From Aequorivita sp. CIP111184 (lineage in GTDB: Bacteria > Bacteroidota > Bacteroidia > Flavobacteriales > Flavobacteriaceae): a stretch of 64,000 bases of DNA. The stretch's first letter is position 1; each line of letters starts with the position of its first letter. The stretch spans positions 1-64,000 of the forward strand of contig NZ_UEFQ01000016.1 in NCBI RefSeq assembly GCF_900489465.1, in the 5' to 3' direction. The position numbers were made by a program, and so were the translations under genes. The notes under the pieces were generated by a model. The model saw nothing but the letters and a program-made list of their open reading frames with translations. It made no database searches and was not told the DNA's origin. Below are positions 25,892 through 33,802 of this stretch, piece by piece.

Positions 25892-26143
25892 TTATTGACC
25901 GTCAGTAGCGTCTTTTACAGCGTCTTTAGTGTCGTCAGCAGCGTTCTCAACAGCATCGCCTGCATCTTCCATAGCATCTTCAGTAGCGTCAGCAGCGTTG
26001 TCAATTGCATCGCCAGCTTCGTCCATTGCGTTTTCGGTTTGCATTTCAGCAGACTCTTCCATTTTTTCTTCTTTAGTATCTCTGCAAGAGTAAACTGAAG
26101 CAACTAAAGCAAGAGCGGCAAGTGATAAAAATACTTTTTTCAT
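25892..26143 (-). CDS. Small acidic lipoprotein with 11-residue LEA-like repeats
   Basis: The 83-residue product has a lipoprotein signal (lipobox ending 'VYSC' at about residue 20) and the 'SCRD' start shared with the two small lipoproteins at 29172 and 29438. The rest is a low-complexity, acidic, alanine-rich helix with an 11-residue rhythm of the type A-x-D-A-x-x-D/N-A-x-x-D. This resembles LEA group 3 or YtxH/CsbD-like stress proteins. It would be a lipid-anchored amphipathic helix. A TTG-N18-TACTTTTG promoter precedes it. A stress role is only inferred from composition. Confidence 0.75.
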   Translation of the reverse strand: MKKVFLSLAALALVASVYSCRDTKEEKMEESAEMQTENAMDEAGDAIDNAADATEDAMEDAGDAVENAADDTKDAVKDATDGQ

Positions 26144-26172
26144 TGTTGAATATATTAGTGATTAATAGTGCG

Positions 26173-26201
26173 CAAAAGTAATTAAATTTTTGATTCAACA
26201 A
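26173..26201 (-). promoter_or_regulatory. Promoter of the 83-residue lipoprotein gene
   Basis: On the minus strand TTG (26201-26199) and TACTTTTG (26180-26173) are 18 bp apart, a full Bacteroidota promoter. The -7 box lies 29 bp before the ATG. It overlaps the 3' end of the TIGR03915-like gene. Confidence 0.65.
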
Positions 26202-26959
26202 TTTTTTTCCGATAAATATTTCCAGTACCTTTTTGGAATGTGCTTTACGTGTAATTCCATATTTTTTCGAGAGACTATATTGCTGCTTTTAAAGTAATTG
26301 CCCCACAGTTGTTGAAATTGTATCTCTTCTATTGTAAAGTATTGTGAAGCTTGCGATTTTTGATTAATAGTGGAAGAAATTTCCAAAGTAACCATTTCTA
26401 CATTTTCTAGGTTGTAATAAATGCCATATTTCCTTTTTAAGTCATAGATAATCCATTTTTGGTCTGCGTATCTTTTTTTGAAATGATCTGCATTTAGAGG
26501 CAAAACATTAAAATCTGGTTCAACTGTAGCAAAATAAATTCCATCCTGTGTAAGTCGAAACCGAACAAAAGCGTCCATTCTATGTTTTTCGCGACTTACT
26601 TTTTTTGCAATCTTATCAATTGTAAGCACATTATAATCGGTAAAATCGGTTTCAATATTTTTTTCAGATGATAAAGCGCGCTTAATGTACCCCAGCATTA
26701 TATTTTCAACTTCTATGACTTCGCTTAAAAAAGATTTGTAAAGTTTTTTCTTCCCCTCTGCTGATATTTTTTTTGAAATCCCTTTCCAAACTCTTTTGGC
26801 TTTTAGTGGATTTGTAATGATTTCTTCTTCGGTATCAAAAAAAGTTGAGGCTGAATAGACTTTTTTTAAGATGGAAGCATCATCTATTTTATTTTCATAA
26901 CAATGGAAAACTGCGGATAAAAACCCTTCAAAAGTGCCGTCGTATTTTAAAATTGTCAT
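26195..26959 (-). CDS. TIGR03915/DUF4130-type DNA metabolism protein
   Basis: The 254-residue protein matches the family that is nearly always paired with the radical SAM protein encoded upstream. Features include an N-terminal 'YDGTFEGFLSAVFHCYENK', 'VWKGISKKIS', the segment 'EKHRMDAFVRFRLTQDGIYFA' and a C-terminal 'LWGNYFKSSNIVSRKNMELHVKHIPKRYWKYL', which is the DUF4130 part related to uracil-DNA glycosylase-linked proteins. It is proposed to act in DNA repair or modification; no reaction is proven. Its ATG overlaps the radical SAM stop by one base (TAATG), indicating translational coupling. The operon faces a LexA-like regulator. Confidence 0.85.
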   Translation of the reverse strand: MTILKYDGTFEGFLSAVFHCYENKIDDASILKKVYSASTFFDTEEEIITNPLKAKRVWKGISKKISAEGKKKLYKSFLSEVIEVENIMLGYIKRALSSEKNIETDFTDYNVLTIDKIAKKVSREKHRMDAFVRFRLTQDGIYFATVEPDFNVLPLNADHFKKRYADQKWIIYDLKRKYGIYYNLENVEMVTLEISSTINQKSQASQYFTIEEIQFQQLWGNYFKSSNIVSRKNMELHVKHIPKRYWKYLSEKNC

Positions 26960-28242
26960 TACGCTGAATTTATAGTTTGCGACTCAAAAAGATTTAGCTG
27001 TGCGCTTAGTGTTGAAGAGAATTTACTAGTAGCGTTGTTCAGTATAAGTCCTTTTAGCTGCGCTGCCGTTCTATCTTTTGTTTCAAAAATTCTAGAGTCA
27101 CAAGTAATAAAGTACTTTGCTCTATTTAGTGAAGCGCCAATTGATTTAAGATTTTCCCAGTTTAAATTTCTGTATCGTCTTGCTTGGATTATTTTGTGTA
27201 CAGACTTAGTTCCCAAACCTGGGACGCGTAACAACATTCGGGTATCCGCCTTGTTTATATCAATTGGAAACTGATCCAAATTTCGAAGTGCCCAGCTCAA
27301 TTTTGGATCAATATCTGATTCTAAATTGGGAAAATCACTATTCAGCAATTCACGAATATCAAAACCATAAAAGCGAAGGAGCCAATCTGTTTGGTACAAT
27401 CTATTTTCGCGCAATAATGGTACAGCGGTGCCTATTGATGGTAAGCGATGGTCGTGGCTAATTGGAATATATCCCGAGTAATAAACCCTTTTCAAATTAA
27501 AGGATTTGTAGAAATAGGCAGAAGTATACATTATTTCGGCATCTGTTTCGCCACTGGCTCCCACTATCATTTGGGTACTTTGCCCGGCTGGTGCGTAAAT
27601 AGGGACTTTTTTTAAAAGTTTTCTTTCACTTTTATATTGAATTATTTCGTTCTTTACCTTTTCCATAGGCTTTATGAAATCTTTTCGGTCTTTATCTGGA
27701 GCTAGTAGTTTTAGCCCTTTTTCTGTTGGAATTTCTATATTCACTGAAAGCCTATCAGCATAAAGTCCAGCCTCGCGCATCAATTCATCGCTTGCTCCGG
27801 GAATTGATTTTAAATGAATATAACCATTAAAATTTTCCTCTTCGCGCAATTTTTTGGCTACCGCAACAAGGCGTTCCATTGTGTAATCTGCATTCTTAAA
27901 AATCCCACTACTCAGGAAAAGTCCTTCAATATAATTTCTTCTGTAGAAATTAATTGTAAGATCTACAACTTCCTGAATTTGAAAAGCCGCCCTTTTTATA
28001 TCGTTACTTTTTCGGGTGACGCAATAAGCGCAATCAAAAATGCAATGGTTGGTCAATAAAATTTTTAAGAGCGACACGCATCTTCCATCTTCTGTATAAC
28101 TGTGGCATATTCCCATTCCGCTGCTATTTCCCAAGCCTTTATTGTTGTTTTTCCTATTACTTCCGCTGGAAGAACAGGAAACATCATATTTAGCGGCATC
28201 TGCAAGAATGCTTAATTTTTCTTTTATTCTTTCAAAATCCAT
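26959..28242 (-). CDS. Putative DNA modification/repair radical SAM protein (TIGR03916 type)
   Basis: The 427-residue enzyme has the radical SAM cluster motif C67-x3-C71-x2-C74 ('NHCIFDCAYC') that binds a 4Fe-4S cluster, preceded by a conserved Cys/Gly segment ('SSGMGICHSYTEDGRC'). The C-terminal third contains a helix-hairpin-helix ('INKADTRMLLRVPGLGTKSVHKIIQARR'), a DNA-binding unit. It belongs to the group usually named rSAM-linked to UDG. An in-frame TTG at 28266 extends the frame, but the ATG at 28242 gives a normal start and leaves room for the promoter and operator. It heads an operon with the DUF4130-type gene and is divergent from an S24 regulator, so DNA-damage control is likely. 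Confidence 0.88.
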   Translation of the reverse strand: MDFERIKEKLSILADAAKYDVSCSSSGSNRKNNNKGLGNSSGMGICHSYTEDGRCVSLLKILLTNHCIFDCAYCVTRKSNDIKRAAFQIQEVVDLTINFYRRNYIEGLFLSSGIFKNADYTMERLVAVAKKLREEENFNGYIHLKSIPGASDELMREAGLYADRLSVNIEIPTEKGLKLLAPDKDRKDFIKPMEKVKNEIIQYKSERKLLKKVPIYAPAGQSTQMIVGASGETDAEIMYTSAYFYKSFNLKRVYYSGYIPISHDHRLPSIGTAVPLLRENRLYQTDWLLRFYGFDIRELLNSDFPNLESDIDPKLSWALRNLDQFPIDINKADTRMLLRVPGLGTKSVHKIIQARRYRNLNWENLKSIGASLNRAKYFITCDSRIFETKDRTAAQLKGLILNNATSKFSSTLSAQLNLFESQTINSA

Positions 28243-28250
28243 AGTCCTAA

Positions 28251-28328
28251 TTTGGAGTATCGCCAAAATTAAGGAAATATTCCTAATTCATTGGATATGC
28301 TCCACATTTAATTTGGATATTTTCCAAA
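28251..28328. promoter_or_regulatory. Four operator-like palindromes between the radical SAM operon and S24 regulator
   Basis: Four sites share the core GG-N7-CC, close to GGATATnnTCC: GGAGTATCGCC, GGAAATATTCC, GGATATGCTCC and GGATATTTTCC. Their centres lie at 28259, 28278, 28298 and 28320, that is 19, 20 and 22 bp apart, or about two helical turns. The outer two have perfect 5-bp arms (TTTGG/CCAAA). The first overlaps the minus-strand -7 box and the last overlaps the -33 element of the plus-strand promoter. One bound regulator array could therefore shut both promoters. The HTH of the S24 protein is the likely binder. Confidence 0.7.
28264..28271 (-). promoter_or_regulatory. TAnnTTTG box of the radical SAM operon
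   Basis: TAATTTTG on the minus strand matches the -7 consensus and lies 21 bp before the ATG at 28242. It is overlapped by the first operator palindrome. Confidence 0.5.
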
Positions 28329-28342
28329 ATATTCTATATTTG
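28313..28342 (+). promoter_or_regulatory. Promoter of the S24 regulator gene
   Basis: TTG (28313-28315) and TATATTTG (28335-28342) are 19 bp apart. The -7 box ends only 4 bp before the ATG at 28347, so the transcript is probably leaderless. The fourth operator palindrome covers the -33 element. Confidence 0.7.
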
Positions 28343-28346
28343 TTTT

Positions 28347-29114
28347 ATGGGAATACAAATATCTATTGAGGCACAACGGTTTAAAAAACTTCGGGAAGAG
28401 CTTAGACACACACAACAGTCTTTTGCAGAATTATTAGATATAGGTTTTACAACTGCAGATATTGAAAGGGGAAAAACCAAGATTACGGGTAAGATTGTAA
28501 TGGAACTTATGGCTCAATTTAATATAAACCCTTTGTGGCTTTATGGTAAAAGTTTTGAAAAGCACATTGATACTTCGCGGGGTGATGTTAGCCCAAAGGT
28601 TATAACAATAGATTCTTCGGGGGAGGATAGTATCTTATTGGTAAACCAAAAAGCGGCAGCGGGTTACCCTAACAATATTCACGACATGGGTTGGTATCAA
28701 ACCTTGCCAGCTTTTAATATTCCTTTGCCAGAATATCGTAATGCTTCCTATCGTGGCTTTCAGGTTGATGGCGATAGTATGTTGCCAAATATTAAACCAA
28801 ATGAGTGGGTATTGGGTCGAGCAGTGCCAAGTATAAATGAAGCGACTGATAGTAAGATTTACATAGTGGTTTTAAGAGATTCGGTTTTGGTTAAGAAACT
28901 TCAAAAAATTCCTAATAATCCGCAGAGCATAAGGCTTATTTCTCTTAATGTTGAATATTTGCCCATTGATGTAAAAGTGAAGGATATTCAAGAGCTATGG
29001 CTAGTGAACAGTAAATTGAGTTTTGGGGTAGATGAACCTTCTGAAAGTAATTTGCTTCGCCAACTTCAACAATCCATGGATGAGTTGAAAGGTCAGATAA
29101 GTGGTTTAAAATAA
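28347..29114 (+). CDS. LexA-like XRE/S24 self-cleaving repressor
   Basis: The 255-residue protein has an N-terminal XRE helix-turn-helix (about residues 10-65) and a C-terminal S24 peptidase domain. All autocleavage parts are visible: the Ala105-Gly106 bond in 'NQKAAAGYPN', the nucleophile Ser144 in 'VDGDSMLPNI' and the general base Lys183 in 'SVLVKKL'. Such proteins repress genes until RecA filaments formed after DNA damage trigger self-cleavage. A short coiled-coil tail (230-255) may aid dimerisation. It is divergent from the radical SAM/DUF4130 operon with four shared palindromes between, so it likely controls that operon and itself. It is not the classical winged-helix LexA. Confidence 0.88.
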   Translation: MGIQISIEAQRFKKLREELRHTQQSFAELLDIGFTTADIERGKTKITGKIVMELMAQFNINPLWLYGKSFEKHIDTSRGDVSPKVITIDSSGEDSILLVNQKAAAGYPNNIHDMGWYQTLPAFNIPLPEYRNASYRGFQVDGDSMLPNIKPNEWVLGRAVPSINEATDSKIYIVVLRDSVLVKKLQKIPNNPQSIRLISLNVEYLPIDVKVKDIQELWLVNSKLSFGVDEPSESNLLRQLQQSMDELKGQISGLK

Positions 29115-29116
29115 AA

Positions 29117-29148
29117 TAAAGGGATATTCCCTTATGGAACATCCCTTT
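29117..29148 (-). terminator. Terminator between S24 gene and small lipoproteins
   Basis: Arms 29118-29130 and 29136-29148 pair with one mismatch. The minus-strand side has a T-rich tail, so it mainly serves the lipoprotein genes and could also stop the convergent S24 transcript. Confidence 0.7.
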
Positions 29149-29171
29149 AGTATTGGAATAAAAGATAAAAA

Positions 29172-29408
29172 CTAGTCTTTATCTTTTTCTTTTATTTTAA
29201 CATTACCGTCATCGTCAGTTTTTATTTTAACCTTTTCGTCTTCGGTTTCCATTTTTATTTTGTCACCATCATCTTTTACTTGAATATCTGCGCCTTTGTC
29301 CTGCATTTCTTCAATTATTTCTTCTTTTTCGGTTTTTTGATCTCTACAAGAAGAAAGGGAAATTGTTAAAAACCCTGCAAATAAGGCAATCATTGTTAGC
29401 TTTTTCAT
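29172..29408 (-). CDS. Small charged lipoprotein (SCRD family)
   Basis: The 78-residue product has a lipoprotein signal with lipobox 'LSSC' near residue 20 and then 'RDQKTEKEEI'. The remainder is almost all Lys, Asp and Glu, with short alternating units ('KIKMETEDEKVKIKTDDDGNVKIKEK') that could form extended strands. It is 29 bp after the next lipoprotein gene on the same strand, so the two are probably co-transcribed. Function unknown. Confidence 0.7.
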   Translation of the reverse strand: MKKLTMIALFAGFLTISLSSCRDQKTEKEEIIEEMQDKGADIQVKDDGDKIKMETEDEKVKIKTDDDGNVKIKEKDKD

Positions 29409-29437
29409 GTTTTAAAGTTTAAGTTAGAGTTATTAAT

Positions 29438-29656
29438 TTATTTATCATTTCCGATTTCATCAATTTTTTTATCAATTTCTTGATTGACTTCCTTGTCCAC
29501 TTCTTTAGCCGTTCTTTCAAGAATACCTTCTTTATCTTTAGGTGTTTCTGCTTCAACCTGAACTTCTCTTATAACTTCTTTAGTTTCGGTTTTTTTTTCA
29601 CGACAAGACCCAAATGCCAATGTAGTAATTGAAATTAGTAAAAATAATTTCTTCAT
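29438..29656 (-). CDS. Small charged lipoprotein (SCRE family)
   Basis: The 72-residue product has a lipoprotein signal with lipobox 'FGSC' near residue 18, then 'REKKTETKEVIREV' and a Lys/Glu-rich helical tail ('VDKEVNQEIDKKIDEI'). The sequence just after the Cys matches those of the proteins at 29172 and 25892, so all three probably share an origin. A minus-strand TAnnTTTG box lies 26 bp upstream. Function unknown. Confidence 0.7.
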   Translation of the reverse strand: MKKLFLLISITTLAFGSCREKKTETKEVIREVQVEAETPKDKEGILERTAKEVDKEVNQEIDKKIDEIGNDK

Positions 29657-29681
29657 AATTAGATTGTTTTAATTGTTTGAA

Positions 29682-29689
29682 CAAATCTA
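29682..29689 (-). promoter_or_regulatory. TAnnTTTG box of the lipoprotein pair
   Basis: TAGATTTG on the minus strand matches the -7 consensus; no proper -33 TTG is seen. Confidence 0.45.
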
Positions 29690-29801
29690 CCTTTTTATAA
29701 ATGCGAATTTTATAATTAAATACTAAAAAATGTAAAAAGTTTACTAATTTATAATCAATATTTTAAAAATTTAATTATTTCATTGATATTTTAACTTCTT
29801 T

Positions 29802-31043
29802 TTAGTTGTAATTTTCTATAATGTAATTTATTATTTTTTTAGTTGCTCCAATATTTTTATTTACAAAGTGACCTGAAATCATCCCGGTTTTATTTCTGAA
29901 ATCGGCATTATTAATAAATTTAGATAAAATTTCACTGCATTCATCAGCGTTTTCTACGGAAAATAAACCTGCCAAATCACGAAGACGGAGAGCTTCGGGG
30001 AAATTTTCATAATTTTTTCCAATAATGATTGGTACTCCAAAAGTTGCAGGTTCCAAAATATTGTGTAGCCCAGTTTTGCCCATTGCCCCGCCAACATATG
30101 CAATATCAGCATAACTGTACAATTTGCTCAACAGGCCTATGCAATCAATTATCAACACGGCATATTCAGAAATATTTACTTCATCAATTTTAGAATGTAA
30201 AACAGTTTTCTTGAGAATATTTTTAGTAAAAGCTTCAATTTTATCCGGTTCAATTTTGTGAGGGGCAATAATGAATTTTACATTTTCAGGAGCCGAATTT
30301 ATATAATCCAGCAGTATTGCCTCATCCTCTTGCCAGATACTTCCGCAAACAATACATATGGAATTTCCTTTAAATTCATCAGCAAATTTTAAAGTGTTGT
30401 CCATTTGAATTTGATGCGAAACCCTGTCAAACCGAGTGTCGCCGCTAACTTTTATGTTTTTGAAACCGATACTTTGTAAAAGCCTTTCGGAATTTTCATC
30501 TTGTACAAAAAAGTGTTCAAAAGTAGCGAGAGCTTTTCTCATAAAGCCACCGAAAGGTTTAAAGAAAATTTGTTTTTCTCTAAAAACTCCTGAAACCAAA
30601 AGTGTGGGAATATTTTTTTTCTGAAGTTCAAAAAGATAGTTGGGCCAAAATTCATATTTTACAAATAGCGCCATTGAGGGGTGAATTGTCGCAATGAACT
30701 TTTTTGCATTTAATTGGGTGTCCATTGGCAAATAAACTACTGCGTCAGCTAAGGGAGTATTTTTCTTAATTTCGAAACCTGAAGGAGAAAAAAAGCTGAC
30801 CACAATTTTATGGTCGGGTTTTAGTTTTTTTAATGCCTCCATTATGGGCACACCCTGTTCAAACTCACCCAATGAAGCGCAATGGAACCAAATGGTTTTA
30901 TCTTCTGAGGAAATTTGTTGTTGAAGGATTTCAAAAACGTCTTTTCTACCATTGACAAAAAGTTTCATTTTCTTATTGAAACGCGCCACAATACTCAAAC
31001 CAAAGGATGCCAAATAAATTAATAAATTATAGACTGTGTGCAT
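29802..31043 (-). CDS. waaA: 3-deoxy-D-manno-octulosonic acid (KDO) transferase
   Basis: This GT-B glycosyltransferase adds KDO to lipid A at the inner membrane. The sequence shows an N-terminal membrane anchor ('LLIYLASFGLSIVA'), the acceptor-site segment 'IWFHCASLGEFEQGVPIMEAL' with its catalytic Glu, 'ILVVSFFSPSG'-like 'VVSFFSPSGFEI', and the sugar-nucleotide segment 'GGAMGKTGLHNILEPATFGVPI'. The frame is open further upstream to a GTG at 31187, but the ATG at 31043 gives 413 residues, the normal length, and starts right at the anchor. The upstream extension has no family match. Confidence 0.93.
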   Translation of the reverse strand: MHTVYNLLIYLASFGLSIVARFNKKMKLFVNGRKDVFEILQQQISSEDKTIWFHCASLGEFEQGVPIMEALKKLKPDHKIVVSFFSPSGFEIKKNTPLADAVVYLPMDTQLNAKKFIATIHPSMALFVKYEFWPNYLFELQKKNIPTLLVSGVFREKQIFFKPFGGFMRKALATFEHFFVQDENSERLLQSIGFKNIKVSGDTRFDRVSHQIQMDNTLKFADEFKGNSICIVCGSIWQEDEAILLDYINSAPENVKFIIAPHKIEPDKIEAFTKNILKKTVLHSKIDEVNISEYAVLIIDCIGLLSKLYSYADIAYVGGAMGKTGLHNILEPATFGVPIIIGKNYENFPEALRLRDLAGLFSVENADECSEILSKFINNADFRNKTGMISGHFVNKNIGATKKIINYIIENYN

Positions 31044-31210
31044 ACCGCTAAAATACCAAATTTCACGCACCAATTTCCAAATGTAAACCTCAATAACTAA
31101 ATAACCCATTAACTCATTAACTCTATCTGAAACAAATATCATTTTCGTAATTTTACCAAATTCAATATTTAGTTTAATTAAAGCCACTTCTGCCTGCGCA
31201 GGGGAATCAT

Positions 31211-32368
31211 ATGAAAAAAATACAAATGGTTGACCTTAAGGGTCAGTATGAAAATATAAAGGAACGCGTGGACAGTTCAATAATGAACGTGATTGAAACC
31301 ACGGCTTTTGTAAATGGCCCTGAAGTTCACGAATTTCAAAAGGAGCTTGAGCACTATTTAGATGTAAAACATGTAATTCCCTGTGCAAACGGAACCGATG
31401 CTTTGCAAATTGCAATGATGGGGCTCGGTTTAAAGCCAGGCGATGAGGTTATAACGGCAGACTTTACCTTTGCCGCTACTGTTGAAGTTATTGCCCTTTT
31501 GCAACTCACTCCTGTATTGGTAGATGTTGACCCGATCAACTTTAATATAGATGTTGAAGCCATTAAAAAAGCAATTACCCCGAAAACGAAAGCAATAGTT
31601 CCCGTACACCTTTTTGGCCTTGCAGCAAATATGGACGAGATTATGGCAATAGCGAAAGAACATAATCTTTATGTAATAGAAGATAACGCCCAAGGTATTG
31701 GAGCAAATTATACTTCAAAAGATGGTTCAAAGAAAAAAACAGGAACCATTGGCCATGTAGCTTCTACTTCGTTTTTCCCGTCAAAGAATTTAGGATGTTA
31801 CGGTGATGGTGGTGCCATTTTTACTAATGATGATGATTTGGCACACATTATTCGAGGCATTGTAAATCACGGAATGTACGTGCGTTACCATCACGATGTA
31901 GTGGGTGTGAACAGTAGATTAGATTCTATTCAAGCTGCAGTGCTCCGAGTAAAATTGCCGCATTTGGACGAATATAACGCTGCGCGTAGAAATGCCGCCC
32001 GAAAATACAGTAAGGCTTTTGCGGAAGTTGAAAACATAATAACCCCAACCGGATTTTGTGCTAATGGCAATACTATTTGTGATGTTTGTGACTGCCACGT
32101 CTTTCACCAATACACTTTAAAAATCGTAAATTCAGATCGCGATGCTTTGGTGAATCACTTAAATGAAAAAGGAATTCCTTGTGGGGTTTATTATCCTATT
32201 CCGTTACACCTTCAAAAAGCTTATAAAGACGAACGCTATAAAGAGGAAGATTTTGTGGTTACAAATCAATTGATAAAAGAAGTGATTTCGTTGCCGATGC
32301 ATACAGAGTTGGATGATGAGCAGATTAAATATATCACCGACACTATTATAAATTTCGTTACCAAATAA
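31211..32368 (+). CDS. DegT/DnrJ/EryC1-family aminotransferase
   Basis: This 385-residue PLP enzyme probably transfers an amino group to a keto-sugar nucleotide for surface polysaccharide. The PLP lysine is in 'FFPSKNLGCYGDGGAI', and 'NGTDALQIAMMGLGLKPGDEV' and 'VEDNAQ'-like 'VIEDNAQGIGA' are family marks. An unusual Cys-rich insert ('FCANGNTICDVCDCHVFHQ', about residues 280-300) precedes the conserved His-x-x-His-Gln-Tyr; the four cysteines could hold a metal. Its stop overlaps the galE start by one base (TAATG), so the two are coupled. Confidence 0.88.
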   Translation: MKKIQMVDLKGQYENIKERVDSSIMNVIETTAFVNGPEVHEFQKELEHYLDVKHVIPCANGTDALQIAMMGLGLKPGDEVITADFTFAATVEVIALLQLTPVLVDVDPINFNIDVEAIKKAITPKTKAIVPVHLFGLAANMDEIMAIAKEHNLYVIEDNAQGIGANYTSKDGSKKKTGTIGHVASTSFFPSKNLGCYGDGGAIFTNDDDLAHIIRGIVNHGMYVRYHHDVVGVNSRLDSIQAAVLRVKLPHLDEYNAARRNAARKYSKAFAEVENIITPTGFCANGNTICDVCDCHVFHQYTLKIVNSDRDALVNHLNEKGIPCGVYYPIPLHLQKAYKDERYKEEDFVVTNQLIKEVISLPMHTELDDEQIKYITDTIINFVTK

Positions 32369-33390
32369 TGAAAAAAATCCTTGTTACAGGCGGTTTGGGT
32401 TATATAGGTTCCCATACTGTCGTTGAACTTCAAAATTCAGGTTATAATGTTATCATTATTGATAACCTTTCAAATTCATCTTTGGATGTTTTGGAAGGAA
32501 TAACTAATATTTCTAAAACCCCACCAGCTTTTGAAAGGCTTGATCTTCGTATAAAAGCAGATGTTTCAGATTTTTTCAAAAGAAATCAAGATATCGAGGG
32601 AATCATTCATTTTGCTGCCAGCAAAGCTGTAGGTGAAAGCGTTGTAAATCCATTGCTTTATTACGAAAATAATCTAAACACATTAATTTATTTGCTACAG
32701 GAATGTAATGGGTACGGAATTGAAAACTTTATTTTCAGTTCCTCGTGCACGGTTTATGGGGAGCCTGATTCACTTCCGATTACTGAAGATGCGCCAGTTA
32801 AACCTGCAACTTCACCATACGGTAACACAAAACAGATAAGTGAAGAAATATTAAAAGATACGTGCTCCATTTCTACTTTAAAAGCTATTGCGCTGCGCTA
32901 TTTTAATCCAATTGGCGCGCACGAAACAGCTGAAATTGGAGAGCTTCCCGCAGGCGTACCGCAAAATCTTGTTCCTTTTATAACGCAGACTGCCGCTGGA
33001 TTAAGAAAAGAACTATCCGTTTTTGGAGATGATTACCCTACAGAAGATGGAAGTTGCGTCCGCGATTATATTCATGTCGTGGATTTGGCAAAAGCGCATG
33101 TTATTGCTTTGCAAAGATTGCTTTCAGCTAAAAATGAAACTCAGTTCGAGGTTTTTAATTTGGGTACAGGTAGGGGGAGTTCTGTTTTAGAAGTTGTGAA
33201 TTCATTCGAAAAAACAACTGGTGAAAAATTGAATTATAAAATAGTACCACGTCGCCCCGGTGATGTGATTTCTGTTTATGCAAATACCAAAAAAGCAAAT
33301 GATATTTTAGGCTGGAAATCGGAAAAAACAATGGAAGATGCTTTAGAATCGGCTTGGAAATGGGAGAAAAAAATCAGAAACATCTCATAA
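32368..33390 (+). CDS. galE: UDP-glucose 4-epimerase
   Basis: The 340-residue short-chain dehydrogenase-type enzyme interconverts UDP-glucose and UDP-galactose. The NAD-binding motif 'TGGLGYIGSHTVVEL' is at the N-terminus. The catalytic Ser and Tyr-x3-Lys are in 'FSSSCTVYGEP' and 'SPYGNTK', and 'RYFNPIGAH' plus 'EDGSCVRDYIHVVDLAKAH' are GalE-specific. Translationally coupled to the DegT aminotransferase, pointing to sugar-nucleotide supply for polysaccharide. Confidence 0.94.
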   Translation: MKKILVTGGLGYIGSHTVVELQNSGYNVIIIDNLSNSSLDVLEGITNISKTPPAFERLDLRIKADVSDFFKRNQDIEGIIHFAASKAVGESVVNPLLYYENNLNTLIYLLQECNGYGIENFIFSSSCTVYGEPDSLPITEDAPVKPATSPYGNTKQISEEILKDTCSISTLKAIALRYFNPIGAHETAEIGELPAGVPQNLVPFITQTAAGLRKELSVFGDDYPTEDGSCVRDYIHVVDLAKAHVIALQRLLSAKNETQFEVFNLGTGRGSSVLEVVNSFEKTTGEKLNYKIVPRRPGDVISVYANTKKANDILGWKSEKTMEDALESAWKWEKKIRNIS

Positions 33391-33527
33391 ACAGTATTTT
33401 AATTAAGGTTTAACGCTAATAATTTGGAATTGGAGCCTAGCATTTGTTTCTTTGCACTTCAATAGTACTCTGGACTTTTACTTTTTAGACAATGTCTTGT
33501 AGGTTAAAGGGGGTCAAAAAGATAAAA

Positions 33528-33719
33528 ATGAAGTTAGTTTCAGTGAAACGACAAACAAAATCAGAAAAACGATTTACCGAGAAAATGGGAATGTTCACCA
33601 CAAGTGTGGTTTACATCAAAAAAACATTTTTAAAAGTACCTTTTCGTACAGTCCACAAATATCGTGAAACCTATTATGGCAAAGTGAAAGATTGTGTAGA
33701 TTGTAAGATAAGTTCATAA
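33528..33719 (+). CDS. Small basic conserved-looking protein
   Basis: The 63-residue product from the ATG at 33528 is basic and has no signal peptide. It shows well-formed coding features ('KMGMFTTSVVYIKKTFLKVPF', 'HKYRETYYGKVKDCVDC') including a C-x2-C near the end. An ATG at 33492 would add 12 residues. A strong terminator follows at 33738. I do not recognise a family; the orderly sequence and the independent terminator are why I call it a gene. Confidence 0.55.
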   Translation: MKLVSVKRQTKSEKRFTEKMGMFTTSVVYIKKTFLKVPFRTVHKYRETYYGKVKDCVDCKISS

Positions 33720-33737
33720 GAATTTTTAATATAATTG

Positions 33738-33779
33738 AAAAAAACGCCAAAGGGTAATTTCTCTTTGGCGTTTTTTTAT
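33738..33779. terminator. Bidirectional terminator between the small gene and fabD
   Basis: AAACGCCAAAG (33742-33752) pairs with CTTTGGCGTTT (33763-33773) and T-runs follow on both strands. It serves the convergent genes on either side. Confidence 0.9.
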
Positions 33780-33802
33780 AATCTTGAACTCGAAATCTTC
33801 AA

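Noticed and set aside
29802-31187. Longer start for the KDO transferase (GTG at 31187)
   Set aside because: The added 48 residues match no family part, and the ATG at 31043 gives the standard length and anchor.
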